Shown: positions 26,083 to 34,466 of the stretch, piece by piece
How the letters are laid out: each line of letters starts with the position of its first letter
How positions within the stretch are numbered: position 1 is the stretch's first letter
Notes under the pieces: generated by a model
What the model saw: only the letters and a program-made list of their open reading frames with translations
Told to the model about the DNA's origin: nothing
Databases searched by the model: none
Origin: Streptomyces aurantiogriseus
GTDB taxonomy: Bacteria > Actinomycetota > Actinomycetes > Streptomycetales > Streptomycetaceae
Length of the DNA: 64,000 bases
Assembly (NCBI RefSeq): GCF_014649375.1
Contig: NZ_BMSX01000031.1
Coordinates: 44,171 to 108,170, forward strand
Direction: 5' to 3'
Made by a program: the position numbers and the translations under genes

Positions 26083-26291
26083 GGATCTTCCCCCTTGCTT
26101 CAGAGCCTTCCCCCGGGCCGGGCCCGCCACCGCACGGCGACGTCCGCCCCGCAGGCGAGCATGCCCCGGCCCGCCCGCCCCCGAACGGCGGTTTCTCCTC
26201 AACACCGATCAGGCCATACCGCGCTCGCCGCAGGCCATACCGCGCCCGCCCGTCAGGGCGTGAACACCGCAAACCCCGCGCACACGGCCCT

Positions 26292-27254
26292 TCAATCCCC
26301 GCCCAGCGCCCCCAGACACCGTGCCGCCTGTCGGCGCAGCGCCTCCGCGAGTTCCGGTGGGGCCTGGGTGAGGGTGAAGTCGGCGTCCACGGAGGTGATC
26401 ATCCAGGCCAGGTCACGGGGGTTGTCGGAGCCCAGGTGCAGCAGGCAGCTGTGATCGTCCACGGGCTCGATCACGCCCATGCCCGGCCAGACGCGGTCGG
26501 CGACCGCCTCGGCGGGCTCGTGCAGCGTGACGGTGGCCTGGAAGGGCCAGGTCCGTGACGAGAGCCGGTGGGCGAGGTAGGTCGCCACATCCCCGTCGGG
26601 GAGCTCCCGCGGGACGAACCGCGGGCCGGTCGGGGTGCGCGGAGCGATCCGGTCGACGCGGAAGGTCCGCCAGTCGGCGCGGTCGGTGTCCCAGGCGACC
26701 AGATACCAGCGGCGGTCGAAGCTCACCAGCGCGTGCGGCTCGGCCGAGCGGACGCGTGTGCCCTGCCGCGGGTCGGCGTAGTCGAAGCGCAGCCGCTCCC
26801 GCCGCCGGCACGCCTCGGCCACGGCCATCAGGGTGTCCGCCGAGACCTTGGGCCCGGGTGCCGTACCCGCCCGGACGGTGGCGGAGTGCAGGGTGCCGAC
26901 CCGGTGCCGCAGCCGGGAGGGCAGCACCTGCTCCAGCTTGGTCAGGGCGCGCAGCGAGGCCTCCTCGAGGCCGGCCACCGATCCGTCGGCGGCGGTGCGC
27001 AGGCCCACCACCACGGCGACCGCCTCCTCGTCGTCGAGCAGCAACGGCGGCAGACTCGCCCCGGCGCCCAGCCGGTACCCGGCGGAACCCCGGGTGGCCT
27101 GCACGGGATAACCGAGCTCGCGCAGCCGCTCGACGTCCCGGCGCAGCGTGCGCCGGCTGACGCCCAGGCGCTCGGCCAGGTCGGCGCCGGACCGGTCGCC
27201 GTGGGTCTGCAACAGGGCGAGGAGCTTCAGCAGCCTTGCGGAGGTTTCCACCAT
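26292..27254 (-). CDS. WYL-domain transcriptional regulator (YafY/DeoR-type HTH)
   Basis: 320 residues from ATG 27254. N-terminal HTH_11 (residues 5-60): RLLKLLALLQTHGDRSGADL then LAERLGVSRRTLRRDVERL. A WYL domain lies at about 140-210 (LRFDYADPRQGTRVRSAEPH and FDRRWYLVAWD) and a WCX-type C-terminal region follows. WYL domains bind nucleic acid or nucleotide ligands. The gene is divergent from an epoxide hydrolase with 62 bases between. This close divergent arrangement usually means the regulator controls its neighbour. Confidence 0.9.
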   Translation of the reverse strand: MVETSARLLKLLALLQTHGDRSGADLAERLGVSRRTLRRDVERLRELGYPVQATRGSAGYRLGAGASLPPLLLDDEEAVAVVVGLRTAADGSVAGLEEASLRALTKLEQVLPSRLRHRVGTLHSATVRAGTAPGPKVSADTLMAVAEACRRRERLRFDYADPRQGTRVRSAEPHALVSFDRRWYLVAWDTDRADWRTFRVDRIAPRTPTGPRFVPRELPDGDVATYLAHRLSSRTWPFQATVTLHEPAEAVADRVWPGMGVIEPVDDHSCLLHLGSDNPRDLAWMITSVDADFTLTQAPPELAEALRRQAARCLGALGGD

Positions 27255-27272
27255 GGCCCCAGGCTGCCGGAA

Positions 27273-27309
27273 GGTTAGGACCGGAACTGACCCAAGTGCT
27301 GCCTAGCGT
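27273..27309 (+). promoter_or_regulatory. Divergent operator and -10 for the epoxide hydrolase gene
   Basis: An imperfect dyad GGTTAG...CTGACC spans 27273-27292. A -10-like TAGCGT at 27304-27309 ends seven bases before the hydrolase ATG (27317). A start at about 27316-27317 would give a leaderless transcript, consistent with the absence of a ribosome-binding site. Confidence 0.45.
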
Positions 27310-27316
27310 CGTGCCC

Positions 27317-28552
27317 ATGACCGAAAAAGCGACACCCGCGTCGACATCCGACGCGACGCCGGCCACCGATCTCCTCTCTCCCTTCCGCATCGACATTCCC
27401 CAGGAAAGCCTCGACGACCTCCACGCCCGCCTGGCCGCCACCCGCTGGCCGGACGAGCTGCCCGGGGTCGGCTGGAGCCGCGGCGTGCCGGTGGCCTACC
27501 TCAAGGATCTGGCCGCGTACTGGCGCACCGACTTCGACTGGCGGGCACAGGAGGCGGCGCTCAACGCACACCCGCAGTTCCTCACCACGATCGACGGACA
27601 GACCCTCCACTTCCTCCATGTGCGCTCCCCGGAGCCGGACGCGACCCCGCTGATGCTGCTGCACGGCTGGCCGGGCTCGGTCGTCGACTTCCTCGACGTC
27701 ATCGGGCCCCTCTCCGATCCCCGTGCGCACGGTGGCGACCCGGCCGGCGCGTTTCACCTGGTCGTCCCGTCCCTGCCGGGATTCGGCTTCTCCACCCCGC
27801 TCGCCGGACCCGGCATGAACGCGGCCCGCATGGCCGCGCTCCTCACCCGCCTCATGTCCCGCCTGGGCTACGACCGTTACGGCGTCCAGGGCTACGACAC
27901 CGGCTCATGGGTCGCCCCCGAGATGGGCCGGCAGGCCCCGGACGCCGTCCTCGGCGTCCACGTCAACGCCCTGCTCACCTTCCCCGTGGGCGCGGAGGGC
28001 GAGATGGACGGCCTCACCGAGGTCGAACAGCGGCGCTGGCAGGCCATGCAGGACGTCAACGACGGCTACCTGCAGTGCAACGCGAAACGCCCGCAGACGG
28101 TGGCGTACGGCCTCACCGACTCGCCCGTGGGCCAGCTCGCCTGGATCGTCGAGAAGTTCAAGGAACTCACCGCCCCGGAGGACGGCCTGCCCGAGGACAG
28201 CGTCAGCAGGGACCGCTTCCTCACGGACGTCTCCCTGTACTGGTTCACCGGCACCGCCGCCTCGGCCGCCCAGATCTACTACGAGGAAATCTCGGCGAAG
28301 GCCTGGGACGAGACCGCGGCTGAGGCCTGGGACGGGGGCCCGGCGGACGGCTGGAGCACCGGCCCCGGCGTCCCCACCGCCGTCCTCGTCTCCACCCGCG
28401 ACGTGACCATCCGCCCCTGGGCCGAACGCGACCACCACGTCGTACGGTGGACCGAACTCGACCGTGGAGGCCACTTCCTCTCCCTGGAGGCGCCGGAGCT
28501 GCTCGTCGACGACGTCCGGGCGTTCTTCGGCGAGGTGAAGCCCCTCACCTGA
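27317..28552 (+). CDS. Epoxide hydrolase (alpha/beta hydrolase, EHN domain)
   Basis: 411 residues from ATG 27317. The N-terminal EHN lid (residues 15-120: PFRIDIPQESLDDLHARLAA and WPDELPGVGWSRGVP) precedes the alpha/beta fold. HGWPGSVVDF is the oxyanion HGxP motif, and VQGYDTGSWVAPEMG carries the nucleophile Asp. The late WTELDRGGHFLSLEAPELL holds the catalytic His; YWFTGTAASAAQIYYE supplies the ring-opening tyrosine region. It hydrolyses epoxides to diols, often in detoxification. The gene is probably leaderless and under the divergent WYL regulator. Confidence 0.92.
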   Translation: MTEKATPASTSDATPATDLLSPFRIDIPQESLDDLHARLAATRWPDELPGVGWSRGVPVAYLKDLAAYWRTDFDWRAQEAALNAHPQFLTTIDGQTLHFLHVRSPEPDATPLMLLHGWPGSVVDFLDVIGPLSDPRAHGGDPAGAFHLVVPSLPGFGFSTPLAGPGMNAARMAALLTRLMSRLGYDRYGVQGYDTGSWVAPEMGRQAPDAVLGVHVNALLTFPVGAEGEMDGLTEVEQRRWQAMQDVNDGYLQCNAKRPQTVAYGLTDSPVGQLAWIVEKFKELTAPEDGLPEDSVSRDRFLTDVSLYWFTGTAASAAQIYYEEISAKAWDETAAEAWDGGPADGWSTGPGVPTAVLVSTRDVTIRPWAERDHHVVRWTELDRGGHFLSLEAPELLVDDVRAFFGEVKPLT

Positions 28553-28772
28553 TCCCGGTCCCTCGGCCGAGAGCCGCCCGCTCCACACAGTGCCCGAGGT
28601 TCTCCGGGCCGGGCCGGAGCACACCGTCGCGCACCGCGAGGGCGCTGGCCACGGCACGGGAGGCGCAGCCCGTCTTCCTCAGCAGGTGCTCCATGCGGCT
28701 GTGCACGGTGACCCGCACGCGATCACGGACGTCCGGGTCGACCTCACGGTGTTCGACGGTCGGATCGTCCAC
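28545..28772 (-). pseudogene. LuxR-type regulator C-terminal remnant
   Basis: 75 codons. The central part RVTVHSRMEHLLRKTGCASR followed by AVASALAVRDGVL matches the last two helices of GerE/LuxR DNA-binding domains. The receiver or sensor part and the first HTH helices are missing. The stop overlaps the 3' end of the epoxide hydrolase, and the 5' end overlaps the methyltransferase remnant. It is a decay product rather than a functional gene. Confidence 0.55.
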
Positions 28773-29211
28773 GAGCGCTGAGGATCATGTACGGGGCCAG
28801 GCGCGTCTCCGCCGGCTGGGACGCGCCGTCGCCCTGCGGCGGGGCGAGCGGCAGGTCCAGGTCGGGTGCGGGGAAGCCGGCGCCGGTGAGCAGGTCCTGA
28901 TAGCGGGGGAGGGACCGGTAGTGGCAGGCGGTGGTGACCGTGGTCCCGCTCAGCCGGCGCAGGGTGGTGGGGACGGTGTCGCCGTCGGCGTAGACGGCGC
29001 CCGGCTCGCCGTAGCGCAGGGTGGAGAACCGCGCGCCGGTCGCCTCGGGGTTGAGATCGGCGAGGACGAAGGGGGCGCCGGGGCGCACCACGCGGTGGAT
29101 CTCGCCGGTGAGGGCGGCGAGCCGGGCCTCGTCGGGGTCGGTGCCGGTTCGGGTGACGCCGGCGCGACCGTGCGGACAGGTGTCGGAACTCATCCGGGAG
29201 AGAACTTCCAT
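28744..29211 (-). pseudogene. Class I SAM methyltransferase, C-terminal half
   Basis: 155 codons from ATG 29211. LTGEIHRVVRPGAPFVLADL is the post-motif-II strand of UbiE-type methyltransferases, followed by HYRSLPRYQDLLTGAGFPAP and a typical final strand (YMILSARGR). The N-terminal SAM-binding glycine motif is absent, so the product cannot be a full enzyme. The first 30 residues do not resemble the family. No gene was recognised between here and the next start at 29402. Confidence 0.5.
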
Positions 29212-29401
29212 GCCGGTCCTCCGACGTGGACCAGGTCGACCGCCTCGCCGACGCGGTGTTCCAGCGGGTCCGATGCCAGGGGTGCCGAGAAAGGTGCCCC
29301 CTCTTCGGCTCGCCATCGAGAAGATCCGGCCCCTCGCCCGTACCAGGGGGCACGAGGGGCCGCCCGCCCCGACCGCGCCACCGATACAAGGGACGTACCT
29401 C

Positions 29402-30844
29402 ATGAACGCAACCGCTGCCATCGGCGTCACCGGCCTCGGCGTGATGGGCCGCAACCTCGCGCGCAACTTCGCCCGCCATGGCTACACCGTCGCCGTCCAC
29501 AACCGCAGCGTCGGCCGCACGCGCGCGCTCGTCGACGAGTTCGGGCACGAGGGCACGTTCGTCCCCGCCGAGTCGGCCGAGGAGTTCGTGGCCGCGCTGG
29601 AACGCCCCCGGCGGCTGATGATCATGGTGCAGGCGGGCGCGGTCACCGACGCCGTCATCGACGAGTTCGCCCCGCTCCTGGAGCCCGGCGACATGATCAT
29701 CGACGGGGGCAACGCCCACTTCGCCGACACCCGCCGCCGCGAGGAGGCCCTGCGCCAGCGCGGCATCCACTTCGTCGGCACCGGCGTCTCCGGCGGCGAG
29801 GAGGGCGCCCTCAACGGGCCGTCGATCATGGTCGGCGGCTCGACCGAGTCGTACGACGTGCTCGGCCCGATGTTCGAGAGCATCAGCGCGCAGGTCGACG
29901 GCGAGCCCTGCGCCGCCCACGTCGGCACCGACGGGGCCGGGCACTTCGTGAAGATGGTCCACAACGGCATCGAGTACGCCGACATGCAGCTCATCGCCGA
30001 GGCGTACGACCTGCTGCGCCAGGTCGCCGGCTACACCCCCGCCGAGATCGCCGGGATCTTCCGCACCTGGAACGAGGGCCGCCTCGGCTCCTACCTCATC
30101 GAGATCACCGCCGAGGTCCTCGCCCACACCGACGCGGCCACCGGACGGCCGTTCGTGGACATCGTGGTCGACGCCGCCGGCCAGAAGGGCACCGGCCGCT
30201 GGACCGTGCAGACGGCCCTCGACCTGGGCTCCCCGGTCACCGCCATCGCCCAGGCCACCTTCGCCCGCGCCGCCTCCAGCCAGAGCGAGCTGCGCGCCGC
30301 CTACTCCGGACTGCCCGGCGGCACGGCCCCCGTGCTCAGCCGTACGGAGGCCGCCCGCTTCACCTCGCAGGTGGAACACGCCCTGTACGCCTCGAAGGTC
30401 ATCGCCTACGACCAGGGCTGGAAGATGATCCAGGACGCGGCCGGCGAGTTCGGCTGGAAGATCGACCTGGGCGCGGTCGCCAGGATCTGGCGCGGTGGCT
30501 GCATCATCCGCGCCTCCTTCCTCGACCGCATCCGCACCGCGTACGCCGCCGACCCGGAGCTGGTCAGCCTGCTCGGTGAGATGGAGTTCGCCATGGAGAT
30601 CACCGACGCCCAGGTGCCCTGGCGGGAGACCGTCGCCGCCGCCGCTCGCCGCGGCATCCCGGTCCCCGCGTTCTCCGCGGCCCTCGCCCACTACGACACC
30701 CTGCGCGCCGACCGTCTGCCGGCCGCCCTCCTCCAGGGCCAGCGGGACTTCTTCGGCGCCCACACCTACCGCCGTACCGACCGCCCCGGCGCCTTCCACA
30801 CCCACTGGTCGGCGCCGGGCCGTCCGGAGACGGAGTCGGCCTGA
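29402..30844 (+). CDS. gnd: 6-phosphogluconate dehydrogenase, decarboxylating
   Basis: 480 residues from ATG 29402 behind AAGGGA. It has the NADP-binding GVTGLGVMGRNLARN (residues 8-22), the 6PGDH signature around DGGNAHFADT, GTGVSGGEEGALNGPSIMVG, and the catalytic HFVKMVHNGIEYADMQLIAE with Lys and Asn. The C-terminal helical domain contains DLGAVARIWRGGCIIRASFL. Length equals the classical homodimeric enzyme of the oxidative pentose phosphate pathway, making ribulose-5-P, CO2 and NADPH. It is followed by a strong terminator. Streptomyces often carry a second gnd; this one is not beside zwf. Confidence 0.96.
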   Translation: MNATAAIGVTGLGVMGRNLARNFARHGYTVAVHNRSVGRTRALVDEFGHEGTFVPAESAEEFVAALERPRRLMIMVQAGAVTDAVIDEFAPLLEPGDMIIDGGNAHFADTRRREEALRQRGIHFVGTGVSGGEEGALNGPSIMVGGSTESYDVLGPMFESISAQVDGEPCAAHVGTDGAGHFVKMVHNGIEYADMQLIAEAYDLLRQVAGYTPAEIAGIFRTWNEGRLGSYLIEITAEVLAHTDAATGRPFVDIVVDAAGQKGTGRWTVQTALDLGSPVTAIAQATFARAASSQSELRAAYSGLPGGTAPVLSRTEAARFTSQVEHALYASKVIAYDQGWKMIQDAAGEFGWKIDLGAVARIWRGGCIIRASFLDRIRTAYAADPELVSLLGEMEFAMEITDAQVPWRETVAAAARRGIPVPAFSAALAHYDTLRADRLPAALLQGQRDFFGAHTYRRTDRPGAFHTHWSAPGRPETESA

Positions 30845-30852
30845 GGAGCCCT

Positions 30853-30884
30853 GTCCGGCCCGCCCCCGACCGGGCGGGCCGGAC
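30853..30884. terminator. Terminator hairpin after gnd
   Basis: GTCCGGCCCGCCC (30853-30865) and GGGCGGGCCGGAC (30872-30884) pair perfectly around CCGACC, nine bases after the gnd stop. Confidence 0.8.
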
Positions 30885-30907
30885 CGTGGCAGGGTGCGCT
30901 GGACGTC

Positions 30908-31342
30908 GTGCTGGAGCGGGACTGCCTCGACCCGGCACAGCATCACCCTGCAGTTCTGGGACTCGCCGACCAGATCGGCCAACGCCTGCGCGGCGAAAGC
31001 CAGATCGCGAGCCGACTCACCCTCACAGTGCGGTACGCCGACCGCAGCTCCACCATGCGTACCCTCACCCTGCCGGAGCCCACCAACCACTCGCCCGCCC
31101 TCGCCACGGCTACGCTGAGCCTGCTGGCCGGTCTCGGATTGCAGCGAGCCAGCATACGCGCTTTCGTGATCCGCGCAGACAACCTGCTGTCAACTGGCAG
31201 GGCCTGTCGCCAGCTCTCTCTGGACCCCGGCGATGCCCGCGCCCGCGCGGCCGAAGCCGCCGCAGACCGCGCCGGTCGGCGCTTCGGGCCGGAGGCTATA
31301 CGTCCAGCCGCTGTGGCGAACCGACCGCTTGTGCCAAGAACC
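30908..31342 (+). pseudogene. Y-family DNA polymerase, little-finger domain remnant
   Basis: About 145 codons: VLERDCLDPAQHHPAVLGLA, then QIGQRLRGESQIASRLTLTV, TLPEPTNHSPAL, LSLLAGLGLQRASIRAF, RQLSLDPGDARARAAEAAA and RRFGPEAIRPAAV. These are the C-terminal little-finger and tail of actinobacterial DinB/ImpB-type polymerases. The palm and fingers with the catalytic acidic residues are missing, and no normal stop follows. It is therefore a 3' fragment, perhaps left by a mobile-element deletion. It lies just after the gnd terminator, at the edge of the debris island. Confidence 0.7.
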
Positions 31343-31807
31343 CGGCGTATGGCCCGCTCGTCTGCCACTCTCTATTTCCGCAGGTCAGAGGACCATGTTT
31401 ACTCACTGAACAACCTCGAGGTTGAATCCGGGTCGAATTCGGGCTGTAAGTATTGTGGTCCCCGTCCACTACCCGTGCGGCATATCCGGGCATTCCGGGT
31501 GTCAAATGTGGTCCCGTGCCGTTCTGTAGCAGACATCTTGGATGCTGATGCACTCGGAAGTACATGTAGGAGGTGTCTCCTTGCCGGCCGGCTCTGGCTG
31601 AACTTGAGCACCGATGGTGCGTCCTCCAGCGAGCCGTGACCTGGCCGGGATAGGTGACACTGCTCGCGCGGCATATCGAGACAGTTGCCGATGGCGCCCT
31701 CTCGGGTGTCATTGGACGCGCCGGACTGAACCCCTGTCGGCGGCGGCTGAAATCTGGTTCTGGATCACTTTCAGTGCCAGGGCCTCGGAGGGTCACTGAA
31801 ACCGCGA
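31343..31807. other. Non-coding stretch with a 14-bp palindrome
   Basis: No credible gene; base composition is less GC-biased than the flanks. CAACCTCGAGGTTG at 31411-31424 is a perfect palindrome resembling MerR-family operators. The rest shows no recognisable similarity. Confidence 0.4.
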
Positions 31808-31891
31808 TCATGAACGGCCTCGCGCGGCGAGGAGGACCCGTTTGCGGAGCAGGTCGAAGTTGGCGCGACCGGGCATCTGGCGCTTCAGCAT
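31808..31891 (-). pseudogene. ISL3-family transposase C-terminal remnant
   Basis: About 27 codons reading MLKRQMPGRANFDLLRKRVLL in two overlapping pieces and ending AARGRS. It closely resembles the last residues of IS204/IS1001/ISL3 transposases (KRQMYGRAxFxLLRxRxL). Everything upstream is gone. Confidence 0.5.
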
Positions 31892-31935
31892 CCGCCGGCC
31901 CGTGGGTGACGACACCCCTCAGACGTCCGCCAGGC

Positions 31936-32112
31936 CATGACCTCACGCCGACCCAGCGATCCGTCAACCGCGCGCTTTCCGGGGCACGAGCACCCGTCGA
32001 GCGCGGCGTCGCGCGACTGAAGTCATGGCGGATCTTCCGCAGATCCCGGTGCAGTCCAAATCGAATGTCGTCAATCTCCGCCGCCGTCCTCACCCTGGAG
32101 CGGCACCGCTGA
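31936..32112 (+). pseudogene. IS5-type DDE transposase C-terminal remnant
   Basis: 58 codons ending at a natural stop. SVNRALSGARAPVERGVARL and KSWRIFRRSRCSPNRMSSI match the conserved end of IS5-family transposases, including the last acidic catalytic region (APxERxxAxLKxW). The upstream frame is not transposase-like. It lies tail-to-tail with the ISL3 remnant. Confidence 0.6.
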
Positions 32113-32473
32113 AAAGGCTCGTGCCCCGCGCCTGGGAGCCGACACGGGCGATCACGGTCGATGTCTGCTGCGCAGCGCGGTAGGTAGAACGCGCCGCACT
32201 CATCGGCCGAGATTCAGCTCTCTGCGCCTGATGCTGCCGTGGCGAACCGCTCACCCTTTTGCCCGAAGTGTTGCGTGGGTCGAGCCGATGGAGCGCCAGG
32301 TGGTTTCAACGGTGCCGCTTCCGACGCGGACCCGCAGCAGTGCTTGGACGTTCAGCATGGCGCCAGAGCTGTGGCGCGCGGTGCCGGTCTGCCGCCTGCT
32401 TGATCGGTAGGGCCGCGAACAGCTTCTGGTCGAGGCTGTTGCCGAGTGGTCTGCGCGCCTTCGTGAGCGTGGG
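32113..32473. other. Gap without a recognised gene, left flank of the IS3 element
   Basis: No supported gene. A short minus-strand frame (32251-32481) could not be identified. The IS3 element's left inverted repeat should lie here but was not found, so this flank may be rearranged. Confidence 0.4.
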
Positions 32474-32755
32474 GTGCGCATGGTCGCGGAGGTCCGCCCG
32501 AACTATCCGACCGAGTGGGCCGCGATGCAGGCGGTGGCCGCGAAGCTGGGCATCGGTGCGGCGGAAACGGTGCGGACCTGGGTCCGCAAGGCCGAAGTGG
32601 ACACCGGCCGGCGGCCCGGGGTGACCTCGGACGAGGCCGCAGAGATCAAGCGGTTGCGGGCCGAGGTCGCAGAGTCGCGACGGGCGAACGAGATCCTCAA
32701 GGCGGCCTCAGCTTTCTTCGCGGCCGAGCTCGACCGGCCGTCGAAACGCTCGTAG
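32474..32755 (+). CDS. IS3 transposase OrfA (HTH)
   Basis: 93 residues from GTG 32474. Its centre reads AVAAKLGIGAAETVRTWVRK (HTH) and its end EIKRLRAEVAESRRANEIL is the leucine-zipper motif that pairs with the transposase. Related OrfA proteins start about ten residues earlier; in this copy a TAG at 32407-32409 limits the upstream frame, so the N-terminus may be slightly short. OrfB lies in the -1 frame. Confidence 0.85.
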   Translation: MRMVAEVRPNYPTEWAAMQAVAAKLGIGAAETVRTWVRKAEVDTGRRPGVTSDEAAEIKRLRAEVAESRRANEILKAASAFFAAELDRPSKRS

Positions 32756-33672
32756 CGTTCATTGACGCACACCGCCAGATGTTCGGAGTCGAGCCGATCT
32801 GCCGAGTCCTGACCAGCCACGGCCTGAAGATCGCAACGAGCACCTACTACGCCGCCAAGAACCGCGCCCCCAGCGCCCGGGCGGTCCGCGATGCGGAGCT
32901 GAAGGCGCAGATCAGCCGCGTCCACACGGATAACTTCAGCGTCTATGGGGTCCGAAAAGTCTGGCGGCAGCTGCACCGCGAAGACCTCCCCGTGGCTCGC
33001 TGCACCGTCGCCCGGCTGATGCGCGACCTGGGCCTGGAGGGCGCCCGGCGCGGGAAGAAGATCCGCACCACCGTCCGGGACGAAGGCCATGAGAGGGCCG
33101 CTGACCTGCTGCAGCGCGACTTCACCGCGTCGCGTCCTAACGAGCGGTGGGTGGCTGACTTCACCTACGTCGCCACCTGGTCCGGGATCGTCTACGTCGC
33201 GTTCGTCGTGGACCTGTTCTCCCGGGCGATCGTGGGCTGGTCCGCCGCCACCAGCAAGCGGGCCAAGCTCGTCCTCGACGCCCTCGACATGGCCTTGTGG
33301 CGCCGCGGCCGCGCCGGAACTCCCGCTGGGCCGGGGCTGGTTCATCATTCGGACGCGGGCAGCCAGTACACGTCTTTCGCGTTCACCGCGCACCTCCTCG
33401 ACACCGGCATCGACGCCTCGATCGGCACCGTCGGCGACGCCCTGGACAACGCGCTCATGGAGTCCCAGATCGGCCTCTACAAGACGGAGTTGATCAGGCC
33501 CAGCAAGCCCTGGCACGGCCTCGCCGACGTGGAACTCGCCACCGCGGAATGGGTCGACTGGTTCAACAACCAGCGCCTCCACACAGCAATCGGAGACATC
33601 CCGCCCCACGAGCACGAGATCAACTACTACGCTCAACTCGAGCCCCAACCGGCGGCTGGAGTCAACGCATAG
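32752..33672 (+). CDS. IS3 transposase OrfB (rve integrase core), expressed by -1 frameshift
   Basis: 307 codons in the -1 frame relative to OrfA, with no good start codon of its own near the overlap, so an OrfAB fusion by programmed frameshift is expected. The HTH_21 region (YGVRKVWRQLHRE) precedes the DDE core: Asp in NERWVADFTYVATW, Asp in VHHSDAGSQYTS and Glu in DNALMESQIGLYKTELI. It ends with WFNNQRLHTAIGDIPP. All catalytic residues are present, so the enzyme may be active. A classical slippery heptamer was not obvious. Confidence 0.88.
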   Translation, partial: VAFIDAHRQMFGVEPICRVLTSHGLKIATSTYYAAKNRAPSARAVRDAELKAQISRVHTDNFSVYGVRKVWRQLHREDLPVARCTVARLMRDLGLEGARRGKKIRTTVRDEGHERAADLLQRDFTASRPNERWVADFTYVATWSGIVYVAFVVDLFSRAIVGWSAATSKRAKLVLDALDMALWRRGRAGTPAGPGLVHHSDAGSQYTSFAFTAHLLDTGIDASIGTVGDALDNALMESQIGLYKTELIRPSKPWHGLADVELATAEWVDWFNNQRLHTAIGDIPPHEHEINYYAQLEPQPAAGVNA

Positions 33673-33699
33673 AGCCTCCACCGATCCCGGAGCGGTTCA

Positions 33700-34159
33700 G
33701 GGTCTCTCTCTTCCGCGCCCGCTCCATGCGGGCCGGGGCGGCCTTCAGTCACCGGTGGAACCCGGACCGGAAGACCTCAAGCACCCGACACGGCCGTTTG
33801 ACGCCGAAGCGCCGCGATGATCCTCAACGAACTGGAAACGGCTCACCGGTTGGTCTCGCCGGCGAAATACTTCGCGGCCCTCCGCAGGATCTCCCGCTCG
33901 GTCTCCAGCTCCCGGATCCGGGCCCTGAGCTGGTTGTTTTCCTCTTCCAACACCCAGTCGGAGGATACCTGGACAGGCTTGAAGCCTGCCGGGGCGAGCC
34001 GACCTGCCCGGTCTGCCGCTCGCTGCGGACCCAGTTCCGCAGCGTCTCCTGGCTGATCCCCAGGTCCAGGTCCTTCGCGACCCCCTCGCACGTGTTCTTC
34101 GGCTCCGACAGGTACAGCGCGACGGCGTCCGCCCTGAACTCCGCCGAGGACACCTTCAT
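33700..34159 (-). pseudogene. Older IS3-family element, OrfA frameshifted and OrfB interrupted
   Basis: From ATG 34159 the minus strand reads MKVSSAEFRADAVALYLSEP and the HTH ISQETLRNWVRSERQTG. Around 34005 the frame shifts and continues WVLEEENNQLRARIRELETE, then REILRRAAKYFAGETNR, the end of OrfA. The next segment reads FQFVEDHRGAFGVKRPCRVL, the start of an OrfB, and stops being readable where the IS3 element's right end begins at 33699. A hairpin CTGGACC/GGTCCAG lies at 34183-34201 upstream. This element was inactivated by frameshift and by insertion of another IS. Confidence 0.7.
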
Positions 34160-34288
34160 CACTGTCCGTGACAACTCTTCCTCTGGACCCTCAAGGTCCA
34201 GTGCCCCAAGGTGTCCACGCTCAGAGGTAAAGGCCCATGCGACTGCCCAGATCGATCCGGACTCGAGGCTGTCCACCTGTCTAAGCAG

Positions 34289-34318
34289 GCGTAGGGGCCT
34301 GCGTCCTGGCCCCTACGC
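34289..34318. terminator. Terminator hairpin downstream of the nSTAND gene
   Basis: GCGTAGGGGCC (34289-34299) pairs perfectly with GGCCCCTACGC (34308-34318). It sits about 150 bases past the stop of the minus-strand nSTAND gene. No gene is seen between 34202 and 34466. Confidence 0.6.
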
Positions 34319-34466
34319 GGGGCTCTCCTCTGCCTGCTGCGGGAGGATCTGGTGCCGCTGCGCAGCCCCCGCCCGCCCGCCTGCGGGGCGCTTGGGCGCT
34401 TTCGGCTCCGGCCGCCGTCCCGGCTTTGAGAGCCGCGACGGCGCCTTCACACTGCTTCAGACTGCT

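Larger units (their letters stand above)
32474..33699 (+). mobile_element. IS3-family insertion sequence
   Basis: OrfA (32474-32755) and OrfB (frame to 33672) form the usual overlapping pair, followed by a right-end sequence whose complement begins TGAACCGCTCCGGGATCGG (33681-33699), with the TGA terminus typical of the family. The left inverted repeat was not found. The element interrupts the OrfB of an older minus-strand IS3 copy. Confidence 0.8.

Noticed and set aside
31296..32093. A 265-codon minus-strand frame
   Set aside because: It crosses the IS5 and ISL3 remnants in the wrong frame and has no recognisable motif.
32239..32262. Left inverted repeat of the IS3 element (GAACCGCTC)
   Set aside because: Only nine bases match, the terminal TGA is missing, and it would put OrfA 230 bases inside the element, too far for the family.
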